This document shows, in pieces, positions 10,501-20,619 of a DNA stretch of 57,516 nucleotides. The stretch comes from Rhodoglobus sp. Its GTDB lineage: Bacteria; Actinomycetota; Actinomycetes; Actinomycetales; Microbacteriaceae. Where the stretch lies: assembly GCA_025464445.1 (NCBI GenBank), contig JAODLY010000012.1, forward strand, positions 1 through 57,516. Direction: 5' to 3'. The translations under genes were made by a program, and so were the position numbers. The number at the start of each line of letters is the position of its first letter. The stretch's first letter is position 1. The notes under the pieces are model-generated. The model saw nothing but the letters and a program-made list of their open reading frames with translations. It was not told the DNA's origin and made no database searches.

Positions 10501-11196
10501 TGCTTCCGCCGCCAACAAGTATTCGCCGTGCTCAAACGCGAATAGCGCCGCTATCCGCCAAAGTCTGCCCGCAGATACAGGCATCCAACTCGGCGGGCTT
10601 GATAGCAAGTCAGTGAATAGGGCCGCGACATCGAACCTTCTCGTTGCTAACTGCAGCGCGAGAAGAGGGGCGTTTCGATCCTCCGCGAGCGCATCGCGCA
10701 GCTTCGCGGACACGCCGGGTGGTAGCACTGCCAGGTTGGGCTCGAATAGCACAGCGGCTTCCAGATTCTGATCGTGCGCGATCGCCGACCACTCTGGTAG
10801 CGCGAGTCCTAATTCGTTTGCCCGGGGCACCTCGATCTTGAAGTGCTTTCCGGTCGCAACCAACGTGGATTTGTCTACGAGTTGCCAATAGCCCGTGTTG
10901 GTTTGAAGGTCGACGAGAACGATAATTACCGGCAGGGAATGATCCAGCCAGTACGCGGCGTGAATATTCGTAACTGGGTGAAACCATCCATCCGCCGTGG
11001 GGGATGAGAAATAGGTTGGCCCGGCTTTTATCTGAATCGCGATCAGGCGTCCGGTGGCCCTGTCGTTTTCTCGCAACTCAAGCTCGGCGTCAATGCCGAC
11101 GTCAAAAATCGTGATAGGTCGGAAGTACCATCCTTGTCGTAGCGCCCACCCCTCCACAAAGTGGACACCCTGCTGCCCGACTATGCCTGCGTCCAC
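7564..11196 (-). CDS. DUF4365 nuclease-like domain fused to about 1000 residues of helical repeats; candidate defence protein
   Basis: The product is 1210 residues. Residues 1 to about 160 match DUF4365, a PD-(D/E)xK-type nuclease-like family: a GxxGV helix start, then F31-D-V-G-I-D36-A-E38-L-E40 and I54-Q55-I-K57-A, which fit the acidic residue and QxK of that fold. From about 170 the protein is nearly all alpha-helical with TPR-like Ala/Leu periodicity (DLARHHLEEARARGGES, LSLALARAGRFADAAEACAD). A mixed region lies near 850-900 (YSFVYLQMPLGSFPAGAFP). No P-loop, membrane segment or signal peptide is visible. The GTG start at 11196 lacks a good Shine-Dalgarno sequence; the frame is open for 12 codons upstream with no ATG, so the start is uncertain. 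Base composition is visibly less GC-rich than the neighbours. Its place between a truncated host gene and an integrase remnant beside tRNA-Lys suggests acquired cargo. A phage-defence role is inference. Confidence 0.75.
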   Translation of the reverse strand: MDAGIVGQQGVHFVEGWALRQGWYFRPITIFDVGIDAELELRENDRATGRLIAIQIKAGPTYFSSPTADGWFHPVTNIHAAYWLDHSLPVIIVLVDLQTNTGYWQLVDKSTLVATGKHFKIEVPRANELGLALPEWSAIAHDQNLEAAVLFEPNLAVLPPGVSAKLRDALAEDRNAPLLALQLATRRFDVAALFTDLLSSPPSWMPVSAGRLWRIAALFAFEHGEYLLAAEALVRGAQTAESPADQYLQAGHMLIDVDPDLARHHLEEARARGGESFGADLLGFLLDNGSQATRIQAEAAELDLSGADALLNVHAQFFASQVDWYLGDFDRAVQHSQMVADITPESSGGMLQLAQAFLRRSRASSAQLGDIQRAVSIGIRALDQRHEWSGPTAGFLEFALQALSLAGDYSEVYRRSLPSPEGLATSEEASRADVARMAIVSGALIGDSGHRDQIVERVSDVDARALLQVEFPAAGEIVEPARRVALWKKRLDTALESHNLNEVDQAVRVLALDGVDESTKLERLIAEGAITEALAETVRAVALSTTDLEGALPALRSLALDDVGAAHYLSLALARAGRFADAAEACADAATRFSTVEFLTEEVHYLRSANDPDQAQRVAERAMTRSDFVGRDRAELARFLQMRAFQRRDWQDAQAQGLEALASLGGVADPEIVWNVVGAMLNQELREDAARLIRANDLAPESNDEVAMWLVAFPSEEWDRISLAEAVTLAIKFEGDVNVSAALLGRIASSGSSNGETNGADTSDLHVRGMEMLAAHVARFGDQSPIKSIPGDVEGIIQMVRTQAEQVQAPIKAATLLARQGRIPLGAYANSLHRPYSFVYLQMPLGSFPAGAFPDEAHEMEVTIAMRSVGGKVSVDSSPLLLNFLLDEARSVRGQFQQVLLHPAAAADMHAGIAELQRLAASAGSMGWDARQQRPTYIEYTDDDRAKLLSTARVIKNAIPLATVTERIPLATPPLAGLPDEAASWAGPVEVAIARGVALWSDDAALRALAAALQVETFGTPALFEALARRGIETASDRFDAHASQLEERILRLARAGVSDVQIPPAALRDMATEEVWSGALASVPLSRPSWWAWNQEPLREMRDLLVSAEETNASATAIWRWRAMLGAAITRWDSPQDAATLVAAVALVPIRAVPTIEDAKAGVELARELAIEMDLPDPADFLALAADLVATAGLLADPANYLRLLFSVL

Positions 11197-11276
11197 GATG
11201 ACCCAATCTCGAGAATCGAGGGTGATTGTTCCTCATTCTCCCAGCCTTGGGGGCTAGCTGAGAGCAACGCACGAAC

Positions 11277-11454
11277 TTGGGTCGTTCCACGGGCAGCGTC
11301 ATGCCGTACGGTAGCTCATCCACTAGGCGCTATCGGGTCAGATATCGCCTGCCGGACAAATCGCAGACCGACAAAGCGCGGCTTCAGGACCAAGCGCGAG
11401 GCCAAGCTCTATCCGGCCTCTGTCGAGATCGCGAAGTCCCGCCGCGAGTTCGTT
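11277..11454 (+). pseudogene. Tyrosine integrase N-terminal remnant (frameshifted)
   Basis: One frame reads MPYGSSSTRRYRVRYRLPDK then SQTDK. After a +1 shift near 11373, the next frame reads KRGFRTKREAKLYPASVEIA then KSRREFV. Joined, these give the arm-binding (AP2-like) N-terminal domain of actinobacterial phage or ICE integrases. An extra A in GACAAAGCGC accounts for the shift. Integrase similarity ends at about 11454, with no core-binding or catalytic domain, so the gene is a fragment. It points towards tRNA-Lys 200 bp away. Confidence 0.65.
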
Positions 11455-11582
11455 CGGTGGCCCGTGGGCTCGACGCCCCATCGGCACGGCCGCCACGTCG
11501 TCGGTGACGCGGTGAGGTGCTGTCCTCGGTAGACGACGCGTCGGAACCGGCGCGATGGGGACCCCGGTGTAGTTCTTCTACT

Positions 11583-11664
11583 CCGGGCCCACAATGGTGA
11601 CTCGATCAAGTTGATCGTGAGTAGGGGATGAGGCACGGTGATCGAATCACCATTGTGGGCCCGG
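11583..11664. repeat. 26-bp inverted repeat copying the tRNA-Lys 3' end
   Basis: The left arm is 11583-11608 and the right arm 11639-11664, with one mismatch (C at 11601) and a 30-nt spacer. The right arm holds the last nine bases of tRNA-Lys plus 17 bp of flank. The left arm is an inverted copy of both. There is no U-tract, so a simple terminator is unlikely. An att-site derivative left by the decayed element is one reading. Confidence 0.75.
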
Positions 11665-11728
11665 TGGGGCTCGAACCCACGACCCGCGGATTAAAAGTCC
11701 GATGCTCTGCCAGCTGAGCTACAGGCCC
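11656..11728 (-). tRNA. tRNA-Lys (anticodon TTT)
   Basis: The reverse strand folds as a 73-nt tRNA. The acceptor stem pairs GGGCCTG with CGGGCCC, the D arm contains AGCTCAGCTGGCAGAGC, the anticodon loop is CTTTTAA with TTT, and the T arm is GTGGGTTCGAGCCCCAC. The discriminator is A and no CCA is encoded. Its 3' end faces the island, as expected for integration into a tRNA. Confidence 0.95.
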
Positions 11729-11778
11729 TACGAAGTACAAGCGTACCGGGGTGCGGCGGGGGCGTAGCGTTAACCCCG

Positions 11779-12408
11779 ATGGCCGACGACTTCCACAAGC
11801 CCACCCAGTACTCGGGTGACAAGTTCGACACGTATGAGGGTGGCGAAGACCCGGCGCAGATCATGCGGGTTGCACATGACACCGCCCACGCCCTGCTGAA
11901 CCGGGCACGGGAAACCGACGACCCCGAAGTGATCGACCGCCTGGTTGCCTACACCGACGCGAACGGGTTGGATGCGCTCGCCGAACTCTGGGCCAGGTCC
12001 AGCCCGCGCAGCCTGCCTGGCGCCCTGTGGCGCATCTACCTCATGCGACTCGTCATCCGCCAGGACCCCACGGGAACGAGTTTCCTGTTCCAGCGCGGCA
12101 CCGAGGTACTGGCCACGATCGACGCCCTCGTGGCCGGGGCCCCCGCGCCGACCGGTCCGGAAGAGATCACCGAACTGGCGGACAGGATCCTGCGTGGGCT
12201 GTTCCGCGGCGACTTCGCGACCGCGCTCGATCGCGCAGCGTCGTTCGGCCGGGTCCTCGCCGCGGGGTGCACGAGCGTCGCGGATGACGCAGAGCCGATC
12301 GACCCCGAGCGTGCGACCGAGCTCACCACTCGAGCCGCCCGGCTCGCCCAGACCGCCGAAGAGTTCACCGCATGTGCGCGTCTCTACCGCGCGGGCAACC
12401 TCGAATAG
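11779..12408 (+). CDS. Conserved actinobacterial protein of unknown function
   Basis: The 209-residue protein is mostly helical and soluble, with segments such as AHALLNRARETDDPEVIDRL, SLPGALWRIYLMRLVIRQDP and ITELADRILRGLFRGDFATA. There is no signal peptide or catalytic motif that I recognise. The helical spacing could suit a protein-binding scaffold. TAGCGT at 11765-11770 lies eight nt before the ATG with no Shine-Dalgarno sequence, so the mRNA is probably leaderless. It lies just outside the island on the tRNA-Lys side, and its GC-rich codon use matches the core genome. Confidence 0.7.
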   Translation: MADDFHKPTQYSGDKFDTYEGGEDPAQIMRVAHDTAHALLNRARETDDPEVIDRLVAYTDANGLDALAELWARSSPRSLPGALWRIYLMRLVIRQDPTGTSFLFQRGTEVLATIDALVAGAPAPTGPEEITELADRILRGLFRGDFATALDRAASFGRVLAAGCTSVADDAEPIDPERATELTTRAARLAQTAEEFTACARLYRAGNLE

Positions 12409-12414
12409 CAGTGC

Positions 12415-12428
12415 ATCGAGCCTGTCGA
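12415..12428 (-). repeat. Dispersed 14-bp motif TCGACARGCTCGAT (copy 1)
   Basis: The reverse strand reads TCGACAGGCTCGAT. The same motif recurs at 34859 and, as an inverted pair, at 38593-38626. Its palindromic tendency and dispersal resemble REP-type repeats. Confidence 0.5.
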
Positions 12429-12482
12429 TCTTCCTGGTGAGATGTCGACGAGGTCGATCAGCGAGTCAGGTAAAATGGTTGG

Positions 12483-12560
12483 GCCGGGCCGCGGTAACCC
12501 CGGGCTCCACTAATAGCCGCTTCGAGCGGCCTCGCGCCGAGAGGCGTTCTGCGGCCCGGC
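12483..12560 (+). ncRNA. Candidate multibranched structured RNA or 5' leader
   Basis: A perfect 10-bp outer stem pairs GCCGGGCCGC (12483-12492) with GCGGCCCGGC (12551-12560). Inside are a hairpin GCCGC-ttcga-GCGGC (12516-12530), a second one CGCC-gaga-GGCG (12535-12546), and a C/G-rich arm at 12493-12510. A -10-like TAAAAT at 12471-12476 would start transcription at about 12483, exactly the first base of the stem. It sits 38 nt before the ATG of a membrane protein, so it may be a cis-regulatory leader or a separate sRNA. I do not recognise a known family. Confidence 0.4.
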
Positions 12561-12597
12561 ATTTGAACCTTTCACCCGGCGATCTCGTCGTACAGGT

Positions 12598-13005
12598 ATG
12601 CGGATTTTCACATTCGCGGCCGCGATCTGGACCGCGCTTGCCCTCGGGGTCAACGCCTACATGCATTTCGTGCTCGCCGACCCATTCGACGGCAATGCCG
12701 GAACGCTGGTAACGCAGGGCTGGCTGTTCCGCATCGAAGGGGTTGCCGACATCCTCGCGGCGTTGCTCATCGTGGTGCATCCTCGGCGCTGGACGGGTCT
12801 CATCGCAGGCATCGTCGCGCTCGGTGGCCTCGGCGTGCTCGTCTTCACGGTCTACGTGCCGCTGGACCTCACGGCGCTCGGCCTGCCATACATCTACGAG
12901 CCGTCCTGGTACCAGCAGAAGGTGGTCGCGGCGCTCGCCCAGGCGTTCGCCGCCGTCGGCGCGCTCGTCGTCGCCGTCGGGGCCCGGCGGCGCTCGAGAG
13001 AGTAG
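12598..13005 (+). CDS. Small integral membrane protein, four TM segments
   Basis: The 135-residue product has four hydrophobic stretches: FTFAAAIWTALALGVNAYMH, the region around GVADILAALLIVV, IAGIVALGGLGVLVFTVYVP, and VVAALAQAFAAVGALVVAVG. A charged tail (ARRRSRE) follows, as in DoxX-like or other small four-helix membrane proteins. Function is not recognised. No clear Shine-Dalgarno sequence precedes the ATG; the structured RNA candidate occupies the leader. The stop codon abuts that of pstB on the other strand. Confidence 0.65.
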   Translation: MRIFTFAAAIWTALALGVNAYMHFVLADPFDGNAGTLVTQGWLFRIEGVADILAALLIVVHPRRWTGLIAGIVALGGLGVLVFTVYVPLDLTALGLPYIYEPSWYQQKVVAALAQAFAAVGALVVAVGARRRSRE

Positions 13006-13785
13006 TTATCCGAACTTGCCGGAAACGTAGTCTTCGGTCGCCTGCACGCTGGGCTTGGAGAAGATCGTGCGGGTGTCGTCGTATTCGATGAGCCTGCCCG
13101 GCTTGCCGGTGCCGGCGATGTTGAAGAACGCCGTGCGGTCTGAGACCCGGGATGCCTGCTGCATGTTGTGGGTGACGATAACTATCGTGTAGTCCTGCTT
13201 GAGCTCCTCGATGAGGTCCTCGATGGCGAGAGTCGAGATCGGGTCGAGGGCAGAGCAGGGCTCGTCCATCAGGATGACCTCGGGCGCGACCGCGATCGCC
13301 CGCGCGATGCACAGGCGCTGCTGCTGCCCACCGGAGAGCCCCATCCCGGGCTTCTCGAGGCGGTCCTTGACCTCATTCCAGAGGTTGGCGCCCTTCAGCG
13401 ACTGCTCGACGAGCGCGTCGCCGTCCGACTTGGTGATCTTGCGATTGTTGAGGGTGACGCCGGCAAGCACGTTATCGCGGATCGACATCGTGGGGAACGG
13501 GTTCGCCCGCTGGAACACCATGCCGACCTGGCGGCGGACCAGGACAGGATCAACTCCCGGCGCGTACAGGTTGTTGCCGTCGATCAGCACCTCGCCTTCC
13601 ACGCGGGCGCCGGGAATCACCTCGTGCATGCGGTTGAGGGTGCGGAGAAACGTCGACTTTCCGCATCCGCTCGGCCCGATCAGGGCGGTCACCGTGCGGG
13701 GTTCGATGACAATCGAAACACCTTCGACGGCGAGGAAATCCCCGTAGAAGACGTTGAGATCGTTTACTTCGATGCGCTTTGACAC
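13006..13785 (-). CDS. pstB: Phosphate ABC transporter ATP-binding protein
   Basis: This 259-residue ATPase drives high-affinity phosphate import by the PstA-PstC channel. It has Walker [10 protein letters not shown], the Q-loop in [12 protein letters not shown] (the NPFP is typical of PstB), signature [16 protein letters not shown], Walker [13 protein letters not shown], and the switch His in [12 protein letters not shown]. The C-terminus has [18 protein letters not shown]. The start is GTG at 13785. It is the last gene of pstSCAB, 32 bp after pstA. Confidence 0.97.
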   Translation of the reverse strand: MSKRIEVNDLNVFYGDFLAVEGVSIVIEPRTVTALIGPSGCGKSTFLRTLNRMHEVIPGARVEGEVLIDGNNLYAPGVDPVLVRRQVGMVFQRANPFPTMSIRDNVLAGVTLNNRKITKSDGDALVEQSLKGANLWNEVKDRLEKPGMGLSGGQQQRLCIARAIAVAPEVILMDEPCSALDPISTLAIEDLIEELKQDYTIVIVTHNMQQASRVSDRTAFFNIAGTGKPGRLIEYDDTRTIFSKPSVQATEDYVSGKFG

Positions 13786-13817
13786 AGTGTTATCTTGATC
13801 CGTTTCTCCGGCCGGGA

Positions 13818-14924
13818 CTACCTTGCGCCCTTGGGGGCGAAGGTCTTGGCAACGATTCTGGCGATGATGTTCAGGATGACGACGATCAGCACGAGCAGCA
13901 GGGCGGCTCCCCAGGCCGAGGCATTCGATGCCGCGATGTCTTGCCCCGGAAACTTGTAGCCCGTGTACGCGAGCACCGGCAGCGTCTGCATGGGGCCGTT
14001 GAACGGGTTCGCGTTGAAGTTATCCGTGAAGCTCGCGGCCATGAAGATCGGCGCGGTCTCGCCGATGACCCGCGCGATGGCGATCATGACACCGGTGATG
14101 ATCCCGGCGATTGCGGTGGGCAGCACGATTTTGGTGATCGTGGAGAACCGGGACACACCCAGGGCGAACGAGGCCTCGCGCAGGTCGTGGGGCACAAGCC
14201 GAAGCATCTCCTCGCAGGAGCGCACGACGATGGGGATCATGAGCACGGAGAGGGCCACCGATGCCGAGAAGCCGCTGAACGCCTTGGGCCCCACGACGAG
14301 AGTGAACAACGAGAACGCGAAGAGGCCGGCGACGATCGACGGGATGCCGGTCATGACGTCGACGAGGAACGTGACGGTTCGCGCCATCCACTGCCCGGAT
14401 TGCGCGTACTCGACAAGGTAGATCGCGGTAAGGATGCCGATGGGAACCGACATGAGTGCCGCGATGCCGGTTATTTCGAGGGTGCCCACTATCGCCTGCA
14501 GGGCGCCCGTGGAGATCGTCACCGCGAGTGTGTCTGGGTTGAAGACCGCCCCACCGGTGGTGGAGATGAATGCCCAGTTGAGCTGGCCGATTCCCTTGGC
14601 GGTGACAGTGACGAGAGTGGACACGAGGGGGGCGATCGCCAACAGGAACGCGACGATCACCAGGCTGCGAACAACGCGGTCGGTAGCCTTTCTCCGATTC
14701 TCCGCGATCGTCGACAGCACGCCAAGCGAGACAAGGTAGAGCACGATCGAGAGGAATATCCAGCCGCCCCAATTGAAGCCCATCAGCAGCAGGATTCCGC
14801 CGACCACGACCAGGGAGCCGACGAGCACGTAGAGCTCGACCAACCTCGGAAGCTGGCCGGTCGTGAGCGTGTTGGTGATCGGACCCTGCGGTCGCCCCAG
14901 CCGGGAACCTGAGGTCGCGGTCAC
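13818..14924 (-). CDS. pstA: Phosphate ABC transporter permease PstA
   Basis: The 368-residue permease carries the binding-protein-dependent transport inner-membrane domain in its second half, with the EAA loop near [20 protein letters not shown]. About 60-100 residues of extra N-terminal membrane region precede it, which is common in actinobacterial PstA. The GTG start at 14924 overlaps the TGA of pstC (GTGA), implying translational coupling. It pairs with PstC to form the phosphate channel. Confidence 0.95.
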   Translation of the reverse strand: MTATSGSRLGRPQGPITNTLTTGQLPRLVELYVLVGSLVVVGGILLLMGFNWGGWIFLSIVLYLVSLGVLSTIAENRRKATDRVVRSLVIVAFLLAIAPLVSTLVTVTAKGIGQLNWAFISTTGGAVFNPDTLAVTISTGALQAIVGTLEITGIAALMSVPIGILTAIYLVEYAQSGQWMARTVTFLVDVMTGIPSIVAGLFAFSLFTLVVGPKAFSGFSASVALSVLMIPIVVRSCEEMLRLVPHDLREASFALGVSRFSTITKIVLPTAIAGIITGVMIAIARVIGETAPIFMAASFTDNFNANPFNGPMQTLPVLAYTGYKFPGQDIAASNASAWGAALLLVLIVVILNIIARIVAKTFAPKGAR

Positions 14925-16072
14925 GCCCTGGCCCCCTCGGTGTGCGAATTGCCTGCCTTACCGAGAGCGGTTGCCTCGACTGCCGTGCTGGCGGCGGGGA
15001 TCGTGACGCCCTCCGGCGGCCTGCGCTTGCCCTTACGGGTTGCTGTGGGCCCGGTGCGCACCACGATGAATCGCGCGATGAGGTTCACCCCCAGGGAAAT
15101 GACGAACAGCATGAGGCCGGTGCCGATGAGCGCCTGCCGCTGCAGGCCGTCGGCGATCTGGAAGTTCAGGGCGATATTCGCCGCTATGGTCTGCGAGTTC
15201 TCACCCTCGGTGAGGATGCGCAGCGAGAAGATTATCGAGGGCGAGATGATGAGGGCGATTGCCATCGTCTCTCCCAGGGCGCGGCCGAGACCAAGCAGGG
15301 TTGCGCTCACGACACCAGACCTGGCGTATGGAAGCACCGCTAGGCGGATCATCTCCCACTTGGTCGCCCCGAGCGCGAGGGCCGCTTCCTCGTTCAGCCG
15401 GGGGGTCTGCAGGAAGATCTCCCGCGAGATCGAGCTGATGATCGGCAGGATCATGACCGCGAGAACCACGGATCCCGCGAGCACAGTAGATCCCACAGTC
15501 GAAACCTGGCCGCCGAAGATCGGTATCCAGCCGAGGTTCTGGTTGAGCCAGTCGCTCAGGGGGAGCAGGAGCGGCCGGATCACGATGATGCCCCACAAGC
15601 CGAAGACGATCGACGGAACCGCCGCCAGCAGGTCGACGAGGTAGCCGAGCACTCCCGCGACCCTGCGTGGGGCGTAGTGGGAGATGAAGAGGGCGATACC
15701 GATCGCGATCGGCGCACCGATCAGGAGTGCGATCGCCGATGCCCAGAGGGTGCCCCAGACGAGCGGGAGCACGTAGCTCCAAAAGTCCGCGTAGCCCGCA
15801 GTGGGACCCTCGGCGAGGCTCGCGTCGGACTTCCAGTTGGCGGTGATCGCGGGCGCGGCCTTGATGATGAGGAAGATGGCGACGGCGGCGAGGATCACCA
15901 CGATGAGGCTCGCGGAGCCGAAGCTCAGGCCGAAGAAGATTCGGTCGGCGGGTCGGGACTTGATTTTTACGCGGGCCGGCCCCGCTCCTTTGGGGGAGCG
16001 GGGACCGGTCGCGCTATCGCCAGCGGCGGACAGTGCAGCGGCCGAAGGGGAAACAGTTTCGTTGGTGCTCAC
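14921..16072 (-). CDS. pstC: Phosphate ABC transporter permease PstC
   Basis: The protein has 383 residues when started at GTG 16072, which GAAAGAGAATTCA precedes. An in-frame ATG about 52 codons upstream would overlap pstS and adds an unlikely Ser-rich tail, so it is not used. A Ser/Ala-rich cytoplasmic N-terminus leads into the first TM segment after FFGLSFGSASLIVVILAAVA. The EAA loop near EEAALALGATKWEMIRLAVL marks the permease domain. It is the second gene of the operon. Confidence 0.93.
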   Translation of the reverse strand: MSTNETVSPSAAALSAAGDSATGPRSPKGAGPARVKIKSRPADRIFFGLSFGSASLIVVILAAVAIFLIIKAAPAITANWKSDASLAEGPTAGYADFWSYVLPLVWGTLWASAIALLIGAPIAIGIALFISHYAPRRVAGVLGYLVDLLAAVPSIVFGLWGIIVIRPLLLPLSDWLNQNLGWIPIFGGQVSTVGSTVLAGSVVLAVMILPIISSISREIFLQTPRLNEEAALALGATKWEMIRLAVLPYARSGVVSATLLGLGRALGETMAIALIISPSIIFSLRILTEGENSQTIAANIALNFQIADGLQRQALIGTGLMLFVISLGVNLIARFIVVRTGPTATRKGKRRPPEGVTIPAASTAVEATALGKAGNSHTEGARA

Positions 16073-16145
16073 TGAATTCTCTTTCGCCGGGCGCTGACTG
16101 TCGTTGCCGAACACGTTACCGTGTGTGGCGGAACTGCTGGTTGAA

Positions 16146-17264
16146 CTACTTGATGAGGTCCAGGCTGGCCGTGAAGTCAGCGAGGATGCTTGCTGGCACC
16201 GGAGCAGATCCCGCGTTCTTCGCGGCAACCTTCTGGCCGATGTCGCTGCCGATGAAGCCGATGTACGACTTCACGAGAGCCGCCTGGGCGGGGTCTGCGA
16301 ACGTGGAGCACGCGATCGCGTAGGAGAGCAGCGGAATCGGGTACGAGTCGGCACCCGAGATCTTCGTGTAGTCGATCTTCTTGCTCAGGTCGCCGTCGGT
16401 GAGAGGCGCCGGAACGGCGGCAGCCTCGAACGCGACAGTTGCTGCGTCAGGAGAGTAGGAGACGAAGTCCGTGCCGGTGCCGCTCTGGATCGCAGCGGCG
16501 GTGGCCGTTCCGATAGAGCTGTGGTCGGCGTAGCCGATGGTGCCGGCGCCTGCCGTGACGGTGTTGACGACGCCCGAACCACCCTGCTGGCCGCTGGTGC
16601 CGGCGATCGGCCACGCCGAACCGGGGGTACCCGTGAAGATCGCGGGCTGCACCTGGCTCAGGTAGTTGGTGAAGTTGGCCGTGGTGCCTGATCCATCGGA
16701 GCGGGTGACAACAGTGATCGGGGTGGACGGGAGGGTCGCGCCCTTGTTGTCCGCGGCGATGGCCGGGTCATCCCAGGTGGTGACCTGCAGCATGAAGATC
16801 TTCGCGAGGGTCGCGGAGCTGAGCTTCAGGTCGACGCCGGGCAGGTTGTAGATGACAGCAACGCCGGAGAGGTACACCGGGAAGTTGAGAGCGCCACCGG
16901 CGCCACAGATGGCCTGTGACTTCGTCTGGTTGTCCTGGTTGAGCGGTGAGTCGGAGCCGGCGAAGTCGTAGCTGCCCGCGAGCCAGTTGGTCACGCCGCC
17001 GCCGGAACCCTGCGACTTGTCGTAGTTGACGGTGACGCCGCTTGCAACTGCCGTGAAGGCTGCCGTCCAGGCGGCCTCCGCGTTTGCCTGTGCACTCGAA
17101 CCACCGGCGGTGATCGTGCCGGCGAGAGTCGGGTCGATGGTGAACGCCGCAGCTGTCGGGGTCGGCGCCGCGGTCGATTCTGGCGTTGCCGCCGAGCAAG
17201 CTGAAAGAGCGATCGCAGAGACCAGCGCGATTGCGCCTACCGCTGCCACATTCTTGAACTTCAC
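16146..17264 (-). CDS. pstS: Phosphate-binding lipoprotein PstS
   Basis: The 372-residue precursor has a lipoprotein signal peptide with lipobox LSAC (cleavage before Cys 23) and an Ala/Thr-rich linker. The substrate-binding fold follows: GTITAGGSSAQANAEAAW, then the phosphate-contacting region YDKSQGSGGGVTNW, then the second-lobe TRSDGSGTTANFTNYL. It captures phosphate at the cell surface for PstCAB. It is the first gene of the operon, with a PHO box about 120 bp upstream. A 73-bp gap separates it from pstC. Confidence 0.96.
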   Translation of the reverse strand: MKFKNVAAVGAIALVSAIALSACSAATPESTAAPTPTAAAFTIDPTLAGTITAGGSSAQANAEAAWTAAFTAVASGVTVNYDKSQGSGGGVTNWLAGSYDFAGSDSPLNQDNQTKSQAICGAGGALNFPVYLSGVAVIYNLPGVDLKLSSATLAKIFMLQVTTWDDPAIAADNKGATLPSTPITVVTRSDGSGTTANFTNYLSQVQPAIFTGTPGSAWPIAGTSGQQGGSGVVNTVTAGAGTIGYADHSSIGTATAAAIQSGTGTDFVSYSPDAATVAFEAAAVPAPLTDGDLSKKIDYTKISGADSYPIPLLSYAIACSTFADPAQAALVKSYIGFIGSDIGQKVAAKNAGSAPVPASILADFTASLDLIK

Positions 17265-17380
17265 TGTGTTCCCTTCGGGGGTGATTATCGCGTCGGTGAC
17301 TTCCGGGGGAATCCGCCGCCGCCAGACCGGTGCCGGTCCGAGAGGAAACGCTATGTCGCGTCGCTTGCCGGACCTCGCCC

Positions 17381-17402
17381 GGAAGGTGAACGAAAGGTGA
17401 AC
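17381..17402 (-). promoter_or_regulatory. PHO box (PhoP/RegX3-type direct repeat) upstream of pstS
   Basis: On the strand of pstS the sequence reads GTTCACC-TTTC-GTTCACC-TTCC, two identical 7-mers spaced 11 nt apart. This is the direct-repeat unit known for PhoP in Streptomyces. It predicts activation of pstSCAB under phosphate starvation by the SenX3-RegX3 pair encoded at 29105-30936. Confidence 0.8.
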
Positions 17403-17425
17403 GGACAGTAAAATCTCCGCGCGAA

Positions 17426-18369
17426 TCAGTCCAGGTTCGCGGAGTGCTTCTCGAACGCCACGAGGCCGGCTTCGGGATGCTCGAGCGAGACATGCAACAC
17501 GCTGAAGTCACCCGTCGCCAGCGCGGCGGTGTCGCGCAGCGCGGCATCCACGGCGGTGTTCGTGCGGCGGGCGAGCTCACCGATGATCTGGGGGAGCACG
17601 GGACCGTGGCTGCACAGCACGGCAGTCTGCTGTTTCTTCAGCCGCTTCGCGATGATCGCGGCCACCCCGGGCCCCCCGGACTCGTAGGCGTCCTGGCTGA
17701 GCCCGTCCGCGGCCTTGACCGGCAGGCCGGTGAGCTGGGAAAGGGGGGCCACCGTCGACAGGCATCGCACGGCCGTGCTGCTGATGATCTTCGTCGGGCC
17801 GAAGGCCGCGATTCCTTTCGCAATGGCCGCAGCCTGGTCGGCGCCGCGCTGCATGAGGGGTCGCGTGGCGTCCGGTCCGTCCCACGCCGTGGGAGTGACG
17901 GCTTTGCCGTGCCGCACGGCGATGACCGCGAAGGTGCGGGCGTTGCCCGCGGCGAGCCGTTCGGCGAAGCGGTCGACGATGTCCACGTCGTGTGCGTAGC
18001 TGAGCCGTTTGCGCACCTTCTCGAGCGGCAGCCACTCGAGCGCGGCGATCTCCGCGTTCGGCGCGAACGTCGCGAGTTCGAGCGCATGCTCGTCGATCGC
18101 GGCCGACCAGTAGTGCACGACCTTGTCACGCCCACCGGGCAGCACGTACTCGACTGTGCCCAGCGGGGCGCCCAGGGTCACGGCGAGCCCGGTCTCCTCG
18201 AGAATCTCGCGTACGGCCGTCTCGGGCAGGGTCTCGCCGGGGTCGACTTTTCCCTTGGGCAGGGACACGTCGGCGCGGTCACCGCGATGCACCACGAGGA
18301 TGCGCGCGGTACCGCCGATGAGGCGCCAGCAGACCGCCCCCGCAGCCAGGACTGGGGGCTGCGCCGTAG

Positions 18370-18373
<4 letters not shown>
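17426..18373 (-). CDS. Nudix hydrolase fused to histidine phosphatase (MutT1-like)
   Basis: The 315-residue protein has an N-terminal Nudix domain whose box at 41-63 begins [13 protein letters not shown] and ends [10 protein letters not shown] phosphoglycerate-mutase-like histidine phosphatase follows, with R154-H155-G156 and a late SHGPVLPQI. Mycobacterial MutT1 has this architecture and cleaves 8-oxo-dGTP and diadenosine polyphosphates; this function is inferred. The GTG start at 18373 overlaps the ppk stop (GTGA), so it is coupled to ppk. A longer in-frame ATG start would overlap ppk by over 120 nt. Confidence 0.87.
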
Positions 18374-20550
<2,177 letters not shown>

Positions 20551-20619
20551 CCGTTCATACTGCCACTGACTCGTGAACGCCGGATTAACTGGCGGGCAGC
20601 CGCCCTCAGCGCGTGTCTC

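Noticed and set aside
11583..11664. The 26-bp inverted repeat as an ordinary intrinsic terminator
   Set aside because: No U-tract follows either arm, and one arm is part of the mature tRNA.
12483..12560. The structured RNA as SRP RNA or a tRNA
   Set aside because: It lacks the conserved SRP tetraloop region and any tRNA arm pattern.
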